Shown here piece after piece: positions 16,459-24,468 of a stretch of 36,545 nt of DNA. The stretch is from positions 1 through 36,545 of the forward strand of contig JAHEBM010000032.1 of NCBI GenBank assembly GCA_024642245.1, in the 5' to 3' direction. This stretch comes from Haliea sp. Its GTDB lineage: Bacteria > Pseudomonadota > Gammaproteobacteria > Pseudomonadales > Halieaceae. The first letter of the stretch is position 1. Each line of letters opens with the position of its first letter. Both the position numbers and the translations under genes were made by a program. Below the pieces are notes generated by a model. The model was not told where the DNA came from, searched no databases, and saw nothing but the letters and a program-made list of their open reading frames with translations.

Positions 16459-17976
16459 ATGAATATAGAAAATCACGGCGCTTGTGCCCGCCGCATAGAA
16501 GCAGATCTCACCGACAGCAGCTCCAGGCCGATAGTCAGCTTCCCGGCAGGCGGCCTGGCAGATCCTGCGACCTGGGGTGCCTCCAAAGCCGAAGACGCCA
16601 CTGCCGATAGCTCAAAGCTCTCTACCTCAGAAATGCAGCTTAAGGACGGCTCCAGAGTCGCCGTCGTTGGCGGTGGGCCGGCAGGCTCCCTGTTCAGCTA
16701 TTTTCTCTTGCGTACGCTATCGATGTCAGGGGTGCACGTCACTCTGGATATATTCGAACCTCGGCTGTTCACCCATAGCGGACCTTCGGGATGCAACCAT
16801 TGTGGTGGCGTTGTGTCGGAGTCTCTCGTCCAGATCCTTGCGATGGAGGGCATCAACCTCCCTGCCGAGGTGGTCCAACGGGGCATCGATTCCTACCAGA
16901 TGCACATGGATGTAGGCCAGGTGCAGATTTCGACACCGTTAATGGAGAAGCGAATTGCCGCCGTTTACCGTGGTAACGGTCCTCGAAACGCGCCTCCTCG
17001 GATGGGTGCCGGATTCGACCGCCACCTGCTGGACATGGCAGTGATGGTTGGAGCCAATTGGCGGCACCAGTTGGTAAGCGGCGTGGAAAAAAGCGGCGAC
17101 GGCTGGCGGATTGGCTGTGCCGGGGGGGAAGGTGGCACCTATGACCTGTTGGTAGTGGCAAGCGGAATCAACAGCGCTTTACTGCCGATACTGGATGAGG
17201 CCGTCATCGGTTATCGGCCGCCCACGTCGTTGCGTACCTTTATTGCCGAATTTCACATGGGAAAGTCGGTGATTGAAGCCAACCTGGGCAGCTCCATGCA
17301 TGTATTCCTGCTGGACATACCCGGCCTGCAATTTGCAGCGCTTATTCCCAAGGGTGAGTACGTTTCACTGTGTATGCTCGGCGACAGGATCGACGATCGT
17401 ATGATCGAGACCTTTCTCGGCAGTCCGGAGGTGCGGGAATGTTTCCCCAAAGGGCATGTTCCACAAAATGTGTGTCATTGCCTGGCAAGTATTAATGTTG
17501 GGCCTGCACAACGTCCATACGGTGATCGTTTCGTTTTCATCGGCGACAGCGCGGTAGCGCGACTGTACAAGGATGGGATCGGCTCCGCCTACCGCACCGC
17601 CAAGGCAGCGGCGGCAACCTGCTCCCTGCAAGGAATATCAGCAAGTGCCTTTCGCGCCGGCTATCAACCCACCTGCCGCTCCCTGACGCGAGACAACGCG
17701 ATAGGCCGATTCATATTCGCTGTCTGTCACCTGATACAAAAATTACGGTTCTCCCGGCGCGGGGTACTTCGCATGGTTGAAAAAGAGCAGTCGATCCCCG
17801 GCAAGCATCCGCGAATGAGCAGCATTCTCTGGGACGTTTTTACCGGCAGCGCACCCTATACCTCCGTTCTGCTCAGGACATTGCATCCTGCTTTTCTTGT
17901 CAGTCTCCTGTGGAACCTGTTTGTCGCCAATTTACCCGGAGCGGCAAGCACGTCCCGGGAGGTGCATCCGACATGA
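16459..17976 (+). CDS. FAD-dependent oxidoreductase, geranylgeranyl-reductase-like
   Basis: A 505-residue flavoprotein from ATG 16459, which has GGGAGGG 9 bases upstream; the frame continues further but overlaps the FNR-type site. After a ~55-residue N-terminal extension comes the dinucleotide-binding VAVVGGGPAGSLFSYFLL. An unusual CNHCGG follows, then a central domain and the FAD-closing motif DRFVFIGDSAVARLYKDGIGSAYRTAKAAA, as in geranylgeranyl reductase-type and related monooxygenase-fold enzymes. The last 30 residues are hydrophobic (LHPAFLVSLLWNLFVANL) and may attach it to the membrane. Its stop overlaps the next start by ATGA, so it is in an operon with the cNMP-binding and GltD-like genes. 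The substrate is unknown. Confidence 0.75.
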   Translation: MNIENHGACARRIEADLTDSSSRPIVSFPAGGLADPATWGASKAEDATADSSKLSTSEMQLKDGSRVAVVGGGPAGSLFSYFLLRTLSMSGVHVTLDIFEPRLFTHSGPSGCNHCGGVVSESLVQILAMEGINLPAEVVQRGIDSYQMHMDVGQVQISTPLMEKRIAAVYRGNGPRNAPPRMGAGFDRHLLDMAVMVGANWRHQLVSGVEKSGDGWRIGCAGGEGGTYDLLVVASGINSALLPILDEAVIGYRPPTSLRTFIAEFHMGKSVIEANLGSSMHVFLLDIPGLQFAALIPKGEYVSLCMLGDRIDDRMIETFLGSPEVRECFPKGHVPQNVCHCLASINVGPAQRPYGDRFVFIGDSAVARLYKDGIGSAYRTAKAAAATCSLQGISASAFRAGYQPTCRSLTRDNAIGRFIFAVCHLIQKLRFSRRGVLRMVEKEQSIPGKHPRMSSILWDVFTGSAPYTSVLLRTLHPAFLVSLLWNLFVANLPGAASTSREVHPT

Positions 17977-18359
17977 ACGATGTGCTGGGCAGGGTCTACC
18001 AACCCGGACAGGATATAATCCGCGAGGGTGAACCGGGTGATTGCATGTACGTCATTCAGCAGGGCGAAGCCGACGTACTGCGCTGGCTCGACGGCACCGA
18101 GACCGTAGTTGACCGAATGGCGGCAGGCGATATTTTCGGCGAGATCGCCATTGTCGAAAAGACGGTGAGAAGCAGTACGGTGCGGGCCGTAACCGAGGTC
18201 CATGCCATCACCGTGGATCGTGAAACGTTCCTACGCAGGGTGAAGGAGGATCCCACCCTTGCCCTGAACGTTCTGCAAGTTGTCGCGGGAAGGGTACGAC
18301 GCCTGGACAGTACAATCGCGGGGCTCAAACAGGAACTGGCCGCAACAGGCGGGAGGTAA
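17973..18359 (+). CDS. Stand-alone cyclic-nucleotide-binding domain protein
   Basis: 128 residues that consist almost only of a CRP-type cNMP-binding beta-barrel. The phosphate-binding cassette is clear: FGEIAIVEKTVRSSTV, with Gly56, Glu57 for the ribose and Arg66 plus Ser67/Thr69 for the phosphate, so it should be able to bind cAMP, cGMP or a similar ligand. There is no DNA-binding helix-turn-helix, only a short C-terminal helix (LQVVAGRVRRLDSTIAGLKQEL). It overlaps the FAD gene by 4 bases and its own end carries the ribosome site of the GltD-like gene, so it is probably a regulatory subunit of that enzyme complex. The cyclase gene lies 1.7 kb upstream; a direct link is possible but unproven. 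Confidence 0.85.
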   Translation: MNDVLGRVYQPGQDIIREGEPGDCMYVIQQGEADVLRWLDGTETVVDRMAAGDIFGEIAIVEKTVRSSTVRAVTEVHAITVDRETFLRRVKEDPTLALNVLQVVAGRVRRLDSTIAGLKQELAATGGR

Positions 18360-18362
18360 GCC

Positions 18363-20030
18363 TTGGAGAACACGCAGGGGAAGGGTGGGAAAGTCTCTGC
18401 CGATGAGGGTGGATTTCATTTCAGACCGTACCGGCCTGAGCGCTCTGATAAACTTCCACCCTGTCGTGCCATGTGCCCCAGCGGCACGCCAGTGCGGGAC
18501 TGGATCGCAGAAATCGCGCAAGGGCCACATGACCCGGCTGGCAGGGAAGGTTCCTACAAGAAAGCATGGCGCCTTCTGGTAGCGAGTAATCCCTTTCCCG
18601 CGACGATGGGGCGGATTTGTCCGCATCCCTGTGAGGCCGAGTGCAACCGGGAGGACCTCGAGGGCGCGGTAGCGATAAGCGCGCTCGAGCGTTATCTGGG
18701 CGATAGGGCCATTGCAGAAGGCTGGTCGCTCCCCATCGATGAAGACATCCGGTACCCGGAATCAATCGGGGTGATTGGGGCGGGCCCCGCTGGCTTGTCC
18801 TTTGCTTACCAAATGCGCCGGCGCGGCTATCCGGTTACCGTCTATGAAAGGCACCCAAAGGCAGGCGGAATGCTGCGATTTGGTGTTCCCGATTTTCGCC
18901 TGCCACCTGCGGTACTGGATGCGGAACTGAAGCGGATCTTCGATTCAGGCATTACGCTCGTTGCACCGGTGCGCGTGGGGGTAGAGATCAGTGTTTTGGA
19001 ATTGCAATCCCTGCACCGCGTCTTATTCCTGGGCTTCGGTGCCCAGGCCGGACGTCACCTGGGCATTCCCGGGGAGGCAGGGGACCAGGTCTGGACCGGG
19101 GTGGATTTCCTGGAACTGGCCAATAGCGGCGCCGTACCGGCACTCGGTGACCAGGTGGTCGTTATCGGTGGCGGCAATACCGCGATCGATGCCGCCCGTG
19201 TAGCCAGACGAAATGGTGCAGCCGTCACCCTGGTATATCGCCGGTGCCGCGAAGACATGCCAGCGATCCCGGAAGAGGTCGACGCGGCCCGTGAAGAGGG
19301 TGTGGAGACGCTGTTCCTGGCCACCCCGATTGAGCTGATCCGCAGCGACACCGGGACACTCACCGGGGTAAGGCTGCAGCGGCTACAGGTTACGGGAACG
19401 GACAGCGGCGGACGATCCGAGGTGCGGCCGGGCGCCGGCGAGATCCGGACTATTCTCGCCTCATCACTGATCAGCGCGGTTTCCCAGGAGTCCGATTGGG
19501 TCGGGCTCGAAGGCCTCACCAAACAGCGAGATGAATTCATCGCAGGAGAGCTCAAGCCGGCCGACGAGCTGATTTGTTGTAGCGGTGGTGACCTGACAGG
19601 ACTCGATTTGGCGAGTCATGCGATAGGTCAGGGGCGAGCTTCGGCCGAGGCAGTTCATGCACGTCTTCGCCAGCTTGTGGAGACGCAAGGACCCACTACC
19701 GCGGAGCCAAAAGTGCAAGCAGACCACTACCCGGGAGCGGGTAGGCTATCACTACCTTCCACGCCAGTAGCCGAGCGACTTTCGGATACGGCCAGGGAAG
19801 AATCAACAACCATCAGTGAAAAGGAATTCCTGCAGGAAATCTCGCGTTGCCTGTCTTGCGGCCTATGCAACGGCTGCGACCTGTGCTGGATGTACTGTGG
19901 AGGCAATGGGTTTACCCGCCTGGAATCTCCCCGGCCCGGTCAGTATTTCGCTTTCAGCACGGACGAGTGCTCCGGCTGTGGTAAGTGCATCGAGTTATGT
20001 CCCACCGGATACATCAGTGAGGCGCGGTAG
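18363..20030 (+). CDS. GltD/KorC-like NAD(P)H-binding iron-sulfur flavoprotein
   Basis: 555 residues from TTG 18363, with a strong GGGAGGT (18351) placed in the stop region of the previous gene. The N-terminal part has the Cys-rich iron-sulfur signature of GltD/dihydropyrimidine dehydrogenase domain II (PCRAMCPSGTPV, ICPHPCEAECNR). The FAD site is IGVIGAGPAGLSFAYQMRRRG and the NAD(P)H site is VVVIGGGNTAIDAARVARR. The C-terminus has two ferredoxin-type clusters (CLSCGLCNGCDLCWMYC and CSGCGKCIELCP). It would pass electrons between NAD(P)H and a low-potential iron-sulfur partner. From memory, this gene order normally continues with 2-oxoacid:ferredoxin oxidoreductase subunits (KorAB); here only a stub of that partner seems to remain. 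Confidence 0.8.
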   Translation: MENTQGKGGKVSADEGGFHFRPYRPERSDKLPPCRAMCPSGTPVRDWIAEIAQGPHDPAGREGSYKKAWRLLVASNPFPATMGRICPHPCEAECNREDLEGAVAISALERYLGDRAIAEGWSLPIDEDIRYPESIGVIGAGPAGLSFAYQMRRRGYPVTVYERHPKAGGMLRFGVPDFRLPPAVLDAELKRIFDSGITLVAPVRVGVEISVLELQSLHRVLFLGFGAQAGRHLGIPGEAGDQVWTGVDFLELANSGAVPALGDQVVVIGGGNTAIDAARVARRNGAAVTLVYRRCREDMPAIPEEVDAAREEGVETLFLATPIELIRSDTGTLTGVRLQRLQVTGTDSGGRSEVRPGAGEIRTILASSLISAVSQESDWVGLEGLTKQRDEFIAGELKPADELICCSGGDLTGLDLASHAIGQGRASAEAVHARLRQLVETQGPTTAEPKVQADHYPGAGRLSLPSTPVAERLSDTAREESTTISEKEFLQEISRCLSCGLCNGCDLCWMYCGGNGFTRLESPRPGQYFAFSTDECSGCGKCIELCPTGYISEAR

Positions 20031-20106
20031 GGTTCGGGCACCTTCACTTCTCCCGGCCGTGGAATCCTGGCTACTGGTCTCAGGCAGCGGTGGGGGCAAG
20101 CAATGA
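20017..20106 (+). pseudogene. N-terminal stub of 2-oxoacid:acceptor oxidoreductase alpha (KorA-like)
   Basis: A 29-codon frame from GTG 20017, overlapping the end of the GltD-like gene, ends in ESWLLVSGSGGGKQ-stop. Alpha subunits of 2-oxoacid oxidoreductases with a fused gamma domain begin with exactly this kind of glycine-rich strand-loop (W-l-v-SGSGG-G). Homology stops at about 20097, where the sequence passes into unrelated DNA. The short length makes this a moderate call, supported by the operon context. Confidence 0.45.
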
Positions 20107-20142
20107 TTTACAGCGCAATGCGCTTGATGCGCTATGGCTGGA

Positions 20143-20690
20143 TCAATTGGGGGTGTACCAGATCGGCGACGTGTAGGCACGCTCCTGAAGCATCAGGTCA
20201 GCCTCGGTCGCGCCCTTTGGCATCTTGCCACCAAATACCTTGAGGTCGTACGCCAGCCAGGACGGTGTCGGGATCTCGATGACGCGCACGTAATAAAATG
20301 CGCTTTGCGCGGGATCGAAATTCGGGTCTTCCCAATAGGCTCCCAGAGTCGGGTCGCCAATAGAGTTGGAGTAACCCGGATTCTCCAGGTTCACGGTGTT
20401 GCCGACCGGTGGATATGCTCCACTGCTGTTTGCCTTGCGGCCATCAGACACTGCTACATCATAGATCTCTTCATGCGTTTTGCCGGCGGTGTCTGACCAC
20501 CCCTTGATAATTTGTATTCGATCCAGGTTCGCTCCATCCGGGTCCCTGAGTGCCCGAACCAGGAATTTTGGTGATCCATTTTTCGGCGCCCCGGACAGGT
20601 CGCCGCCCATGGGAACTCCACCTGCATAGCCATGCTCGGCAAAATCGGAGCGAACCAGGTCTTCCGAACTGAAGAATCCGGCGGTTCGAT
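20143..20690 (-). pseudogene. DUF3604 protein, C-terminal fragment
   Basis: About 180 residues read on the minus strand match the end of DUF3604 proteins: FSSEDLVRSDFAEHGYAGGVPMGGDL, FLVRALRDPDGANLDRIQIIKGW, and the closing AYTSPIWYTPN. Full proteins are several hundred residues longer, and the upstream two-thirds are missing. Homology stops at about 20680, where a dehydrogenase fragment begins on the other strand. The long open frame that continues to 21039 is not DUF3604. This is a remnant without its own start, so probably not expressed. Confidence 0.75.
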
Positions 20691-21042
20691 CATAAACCTG
20701 GCCTCCATAGCGTCCAGGATCGCAACGCCCAGTACCGCGGATTACGTGACCAGCAAACACGCGGTGGATGGCCTGACAAAAGCCGCGGCCCTGGAGTACG
20801 CGGCTCGTGGGATTCGTATCAACTGTGTTGGTCCCGCCATCATTGAAACACCACTGCTGGGCAAAATTGCGAAGAGCGAGGATGCCATTGCAGCCACCGA
20901 CCAGGCCGTCAGGATGCACCCGATGGGGAGACTGGGCCAGCCCCGCGAAGTGGCAAACCTGATTACCTGGCTGGCCAGTGACCAGGCCTCCTTCTGTACC
21001 GGGAGTTATTACCCGGTGAATGGCGGCTACCTCGCCCATTGA
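20677..21042 (+). pseudogene. Short-chain dehydrogenase (SDR), C-terminal fragment
   Basis: About 120 residues of an SDR enzyme, starting at GGSIINLASIASRI and including the catalytic Tyr and Lys (ADYVTSKHAVDGLTKAAALE), the NCVGPAIIETP loop and the usual end GQPREVANLITWLASDQASF ... VNGGYLAH. The NAD-binding first half is absent: homology begins at about 20680, back to back with the DUF3604 fragment. It cannot be a working enzyme. Confidence 0.8.
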
Positions 21043-21047
21043 GATAT

Positions 21048-21101
21048 ATGGGCGGGCTACGAAACAATGTGGTAATAGTAACGGGTGGCACAGGCGGCAT
21101 T
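21048..21101 (+). pseudogene. Short-chain dehydrogenase, N-terminal fragment
   Basis: Six bases after the stop of the SDR C-terminal fragment, an ATG begins GLRNNVVIVTGGTGGI, the first strand and glycine-rich NAD loop of a second SDR. Homology ends there, and the next bases (LSGDQQQAGENN) are unrelated. It looks like the start of a second SDR gene that once followed the first. Confidence 0.6.
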
Positions 21102-21138
21102 TTAAGTGGCGACCAACAGCAGGCAGGGGAGAATAACG

Positions 21139-21324
21139 ATGTACAGGCGGGTGTGGGCGACCGTATTGATTGGCGTGGCCCTTGTGGCGGGACGGGCATG
21201 GGGCGCGGAGAAACCCAATATTGTATTTATCCTCACGGACAATCTCGGCTACGGCGAGCTTGGCGTTTATGGCGGCGGCCCGACACGCGGAGCGGCGACC
21301 CCGCGTACTGACATGGATCGCTGA
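21139..21324 (+). pseudogene. Arylsulfatase-type sulfatase, N-terminal fragment
   Basis: 61 codons from ATG 21139, with an AGGGGAG ribosome site. A signal peptide (ATVLIGVALVAGRAWGA) is followed by EKPNIVFILTDNLGYGELGVYGG and GAATPRTDMD, the start of formylglycine-dependent sulfatases. Full enzymes have about 450-550 residues. The catalytic Cys/Ser motif that should come later is missing, and the frame stops at 21324. It is a truncated, non-catalytic remnant. Confidence 0.8.
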
Positions 21325-21434
21325 CCGGCTAAATGGCGCTGACGAAAGTTAACTCGCCAACCGCTTTCCCGTCTATGCTGTGTACCCGGTCGGTATTGAG
21401 TCCAAGTCCAACATAATAGAGCGAGGACGGTTTC

Positions 21435-22790
21435 GTGGAGCAGCTCAACGCGTTTTTTACCTCCCTTAATGGCATCGTCTGGGGGCTACCCACGATCATC
21501 CTGATCCTTGGAACCGGCCTGTACCTGCAACTGCGGCTTCGCCTGATGCCGATTCTCAAGATTGCTTCCGGATTCCGGATGATCTGGAGCAGCCGTCACC
21601 CCGGAGCCCGGACGGAGGGTGAAATCAGCCCTTTTGCGGCCCTGATGACCGCGCTCTCCGCAACCATCGGGACAGGTAATATCGCCGGGGTTGCCATGGC
21701 CATCGGCATCGGCGGTCCGGGCGCCCTGTTCTGGATGTGGATGACGGCATTCGTCGGCATGGCGACCAAATATTCCGAGGTCGTGCTTGCGGTCAAGTAT
21801 CGGGAAGTGGACGCCAAGGGCGAACACACCGGTGGCCCGATGTTCGCAATAAAGAATGGCCTGGGCCGGAAATGGCGGTGGCTGGGTACCCTGTTCGCCC
21901 TCTTCGGTGGCCTCGCGGGTTTCGGCATTGGCAATATGGTGCAGTCCCATACCATCGCTGAAGCCGTAAACAATGCATTCGGACTCGAATTCTGGGTGAC
22001 GGGCCTTGTGCTCACCTTGCTGGCTGGCGCTGTCATCCTGGGAGGCATCAGGCGTATCGGCGCGGTCGCGGAGAAGCTGGTCCCGGCGATGGCCGTGTTC
22101 TATATTTTCTGCATTACGATCGTTCTGGTCACGTTCGCAGACAGGATCCCGAGCGCCTTCATGACCATCCTGGTACAGGCCTTCAGTCCCACGGCAGCGA
22201 CTGGCGGCTTTATCGGTTCGACGGTCATGATGGCAATCCAGCGAGGGGTTGCACGGGGCATATTCTCGAACGAAGCAGGTCTGGGCACAGCCGGGATTGC
22301 GCAGGCCGCAGGCTCAACCAGCAACCCGGTCTACTCCGGGATAATTGGAATGATGGGTACGTTCATCGATACCATTGTCATTTGCACCCTGACGGGGCTG
22401 GCCATCATGGTGACAGGGGTTTGGACCTCTGGTGAGAACGGCACAGCGCTTACCACGGCGGCCTTCGAGATGGCGATGCCCGGCACCGGGAAATACCTGC
22501 TTGTCGTCGCTCTGTCCGTGTTCGCCTTCACCACCATCCTGGGTTGGGCCTACTACGCTGAAAAGTGCTGGGAATTCTTACTTGGCACCGCGAGCGAAAT
22601 ACCGTTTCGCATTATGTGGACCATCGCAGTCTTCTTCGGCGCTGTATCCACGCTTGATTTTGCCTGGCTGGTCGCCGACACCCTGAATGCCCTCATGGCG
22701 ATCCCCAACCTGATTTCGCTAATACTCCTCTCCCCGGTTGTCGTTGCACTGACCCGCGAATACTTTGCCGGCCAGGACAGGGACATGTGA
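21435..22790 (+). CDS. Alanine/glycine:cation symporter (AGCS family)
   Basis: A 451-residue inner-membrane transporter with about 10-11 hydrophobic helices. It shows the AGCS hallmarks GTGNIAGVAMAIGIGGPGALFWMW, the TKYSEVVLAVKYRE segment and NEAGLGTAGIAQAAG. Family members couple uptake of alanine, glycine or related amino acids to Na+. GTG 21435 is the start, with GAGGA about 9 bases upstream. The gene stands alone between the fragment region and the convergent porin gene. Length and motifs are complete, so it is probably functional. Confidence 0.9.
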   Translation: MEQLNAFFTSLNGIVWGLPTIILILGTGLYLQLRLRLMPILKIASGFRMIWSSRHPGARTEGEISPFAALMTALSATIGTGNIAGVAMAIGIGGPGALFWMWMTAFVGMATKYSEVVLAVKYREVDAKGEHTGGPMFAIKNGLGRKWRWLGTLFALFGGLAGFGIGNMVQSHTIAEAVNNAFGLEFWVTGLVLTLLAGAVILGGIRRIGAVAEKLVPAMAVFYIFCITIVLVTFADRIPSAFMTILVQAFSPTAATGGFIGSTVMMAIQRGVARGIFSNEAGLGTAGIAQAAGSTSNPVYSGIIGMMGTFIDTIVICTLTGLAIMVTGVWTSGENGTALTTAAFEMAMPGTGKYLLVVALSVFAFTTILGWAYYAEKCWEFLLGTASEIPFRIMWTIAVFFGAVSTLDFAWLVADTLNALMAIPNLISLILLSPVVVALTREYFAGQDRDM

Positions 22791-22869
22791 CCAAAGATCG
22801 GCCGTGCAAGGTCACCGGACATTGCACAAGCGCCTGCGATGTTGGGAACTGTTGAGCGCGCCGCACCGA

Positions 22870-22907
22870 CGCCGGGTACTGACAGCTTAAGCCGTCAGCA
22901 CCCGGCG
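22870..22907. terminator. Bidirectional terminator-like hairpin
   Basis: CGCCGGGT (22870-22877) plus CTGAC pair with GTCAG plus ACCCGGCG (22900-22907) around a 10-base loop. It lies between two convergent genes, so it could end both transcripts. No long T run is present. Confidence 0.6.
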
Positions 22908-22942
22908 GAGCCTGCAGTAGACTGAAGCCGCCGGTGAAACGC

Positions 22943-24178
22943 TCAGAGTTTGAGCTGCAATGTCACCCACAGCTTGTTGGTGTCGCTGTAGCGGTTACTG
23001 TCGGTGGAAAATCCCGCAAATTTCAATTCTGTGGTGAAACGCTCGTTGACCGGCCAGGTAGCGGAGAGGTCGACCTCGTTGCCGAAATCCTCGCTGGAAT
23101 CCTCCGCCTGAAAATCATGGTACACGGCTGCCAGGATCACCGGACCGACCGGCGCATCGACACCGACGTAGGCATCCTCCACACCGTCACCGGGTGTACT
23201 GAGGAATTGATCGGCCCAGCCCTGGAACTTGTGCAGTGTCGCCAGTGGCGTGGCAAAACCGACACCGTCCCCGGCAGCCAGTACCTCGTAGCCACCCTTG
23301 AGTCCGATACCCGCCAGCTTGCCACCCACTTCCAGCAGGTAGTAATCGGCGTCGTAGTCCTGCTCACTGTCGCCCGCGTCACCCTGCGATGCATAGGCCG
23401 CGCGCACATTGAGCATCGCAAGCGTGCCCACGTACTCCAGTCCCCAGGTATCGCTGGAGTTGTTCACGGTCTTGCCGGCGGCGTAACCGCGCTGTGATTC
23501 AACATCGATGTAATAGGCAAAGGCACCCAGGTTGTGGCCCTCGGCGACCTTCCAGTCCGCATAGAGGAAATGATTGTCGCCCGACCACTCTGCCGGGTTT
23601 GCCCCGTCGTCGGGGCCAAACACCCGGTGGACCCGATACGCATAGCTGTAGTCCAGATTAAGGTTCTCCAGCACCTGCCAGTTGCCGCGGAAACCGTCGA
23701 ATGTCTGTTCGTTCTGGCGCCAGGCCACACCACCCACAAATCGCTGGTTGCTGTAATTGATTCGCTGCCGACCGTAAATGCCATTCGCGGAATCCATAGT
23801 GTACTTGAGGTAAACCTGGTTGATCCCGGTCCCCTTCGGATCGGCGACCACCGGGTACTGCGTCTCCCCATTTACCGTGGAATTGTAGTGATCCGAGCCA
23901 ATCACCGACACATTGTCCACCTCTCCCAGAACGGTAAAGCCATGCAGTGAGCCCGATGTAGCCGTAATGCGCGAACGCAGGGTAGAGGCCTGCGCATCCT
24001 TGCCGAACCCGTCCTGGTCCACGCCCTCGAAACGATAGCGGAAGTCCAGCGCTACGGTACCGCCGCGAACAGCTTCCTCGAGGCTCGTGGTGATGTCATC
24101 CCCAGCCGAGGCCGCACAAGCGCCGCCTGCCAGCAGCAGCCCAATAAAAATCCTGTCGAATTTGCAGATTGATTTCAT
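22943..24178 (-). CDS. Outer-membrane beta-barrel porin-like protein
   Basis: 411 codons from ATG 24178 (410-411 residues); a longer frame to 24289 lacks protein character before the signal peptide. The signal peptide is FIGLLLAGGACAASA. The mature protein is made of alternating-pattern strands with aromatic girdle residues (NQVYLKYTMDSANGIYGRQRI, LDYSYAYRVHRVFG, FLYADWKVAEGHNLGAFAYYIDV) and ends in KLWVTLQLKL, a typical barrel C-terminus. It resembles alginate-export or porin-type barrels of about 16-18 strands, and its substrate is unknown. It converges on the symporter gene. Confidence 0.75.
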   Translation of the reverse strand: MKSICKFDRIFIGLLLAGGACAASAGDDITTSLEEAVRGGTVALDFRYRFEGVDQDGFGKDAQASTLRSRITATSGSLHGFTVLGEVDNVSVIGSDHYNSTVNGETQYPVVADPKGTGINQVYLKYTMDSANGIYGRQRINYSNQRFVGGVAWRQNEQTFDGFRGNWQVLENLNLDYSYAYRVHRVFGPDDGANPAEWSGDNHFLYADWKVAEGHNLGAFAYYIDVESQRGYAAGKTVNNSSDTWGLEYVGTLAMLNVRAAYASQGDAGDSEQDYDADYYLLEVGGKLAGIGLKGGYEVLAAGDGVGFATPLATLHKFQGWADQFLSTPGDGVEDAYVGVDAPVGPVILAAVYHDFQAEDSSEDFGNEVDLSATWPVNERFTTELKFAGFSTDSNRYSDTNKLWVTLQLKL

Positions 24179-24366
24179 ACAAGTACCCCCTGATATAGTG
24201 ACGACTGATCTCTTCTTACAGCACCTTGGCAGACTCCAGCACGACCAGTCGATATGGCACAGTGCTCTTCCACCGGGACAGTCATTCACCTACACGTGGC
24301 GAGACCAAATACGGCACGCATGAAGCCCCCACCCGGGTTACACTACAGCGATTGCAAAATGTCGAA

Positions 24367-24380
24367 TTGATGCAGATCAA
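24367..24380. promoter_or_regulatory. FNR/DNR-type palindrome upstream of ctaA-like gene
   Basis: TTGATGCAGATCAA fits the FNR consensus perfectly. The same 14-mer, with matching flanks over 20 bases, occurs at 33396. The ATG within it is in frame with ctaA but is part of the operator and probably not a start. Confidence 0.7.
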
Positions 24381-24468
24381 CGGTTCATCCGGCCTCCAAG
24401 CGCATCGATTGCGGGCCGTTTTCGCCTTGTCTTTGCAAGCCGATTGGTTATTCTGTGTCGATCACGAG

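Noticed and set aside
20691-21039. Upstream extension of the DUF3604 frame on the minus strand
   Set aside because: No DUF3604 similarity; it is antisense to the SDR fragment.
24370-24468. N-terminal extension of the heme A synthase-like protein from ATG 24370
   Set aside because: The ATG is inside the FNR-type operator and upstream of the likely transcript start; the extra residues do not look like the family.
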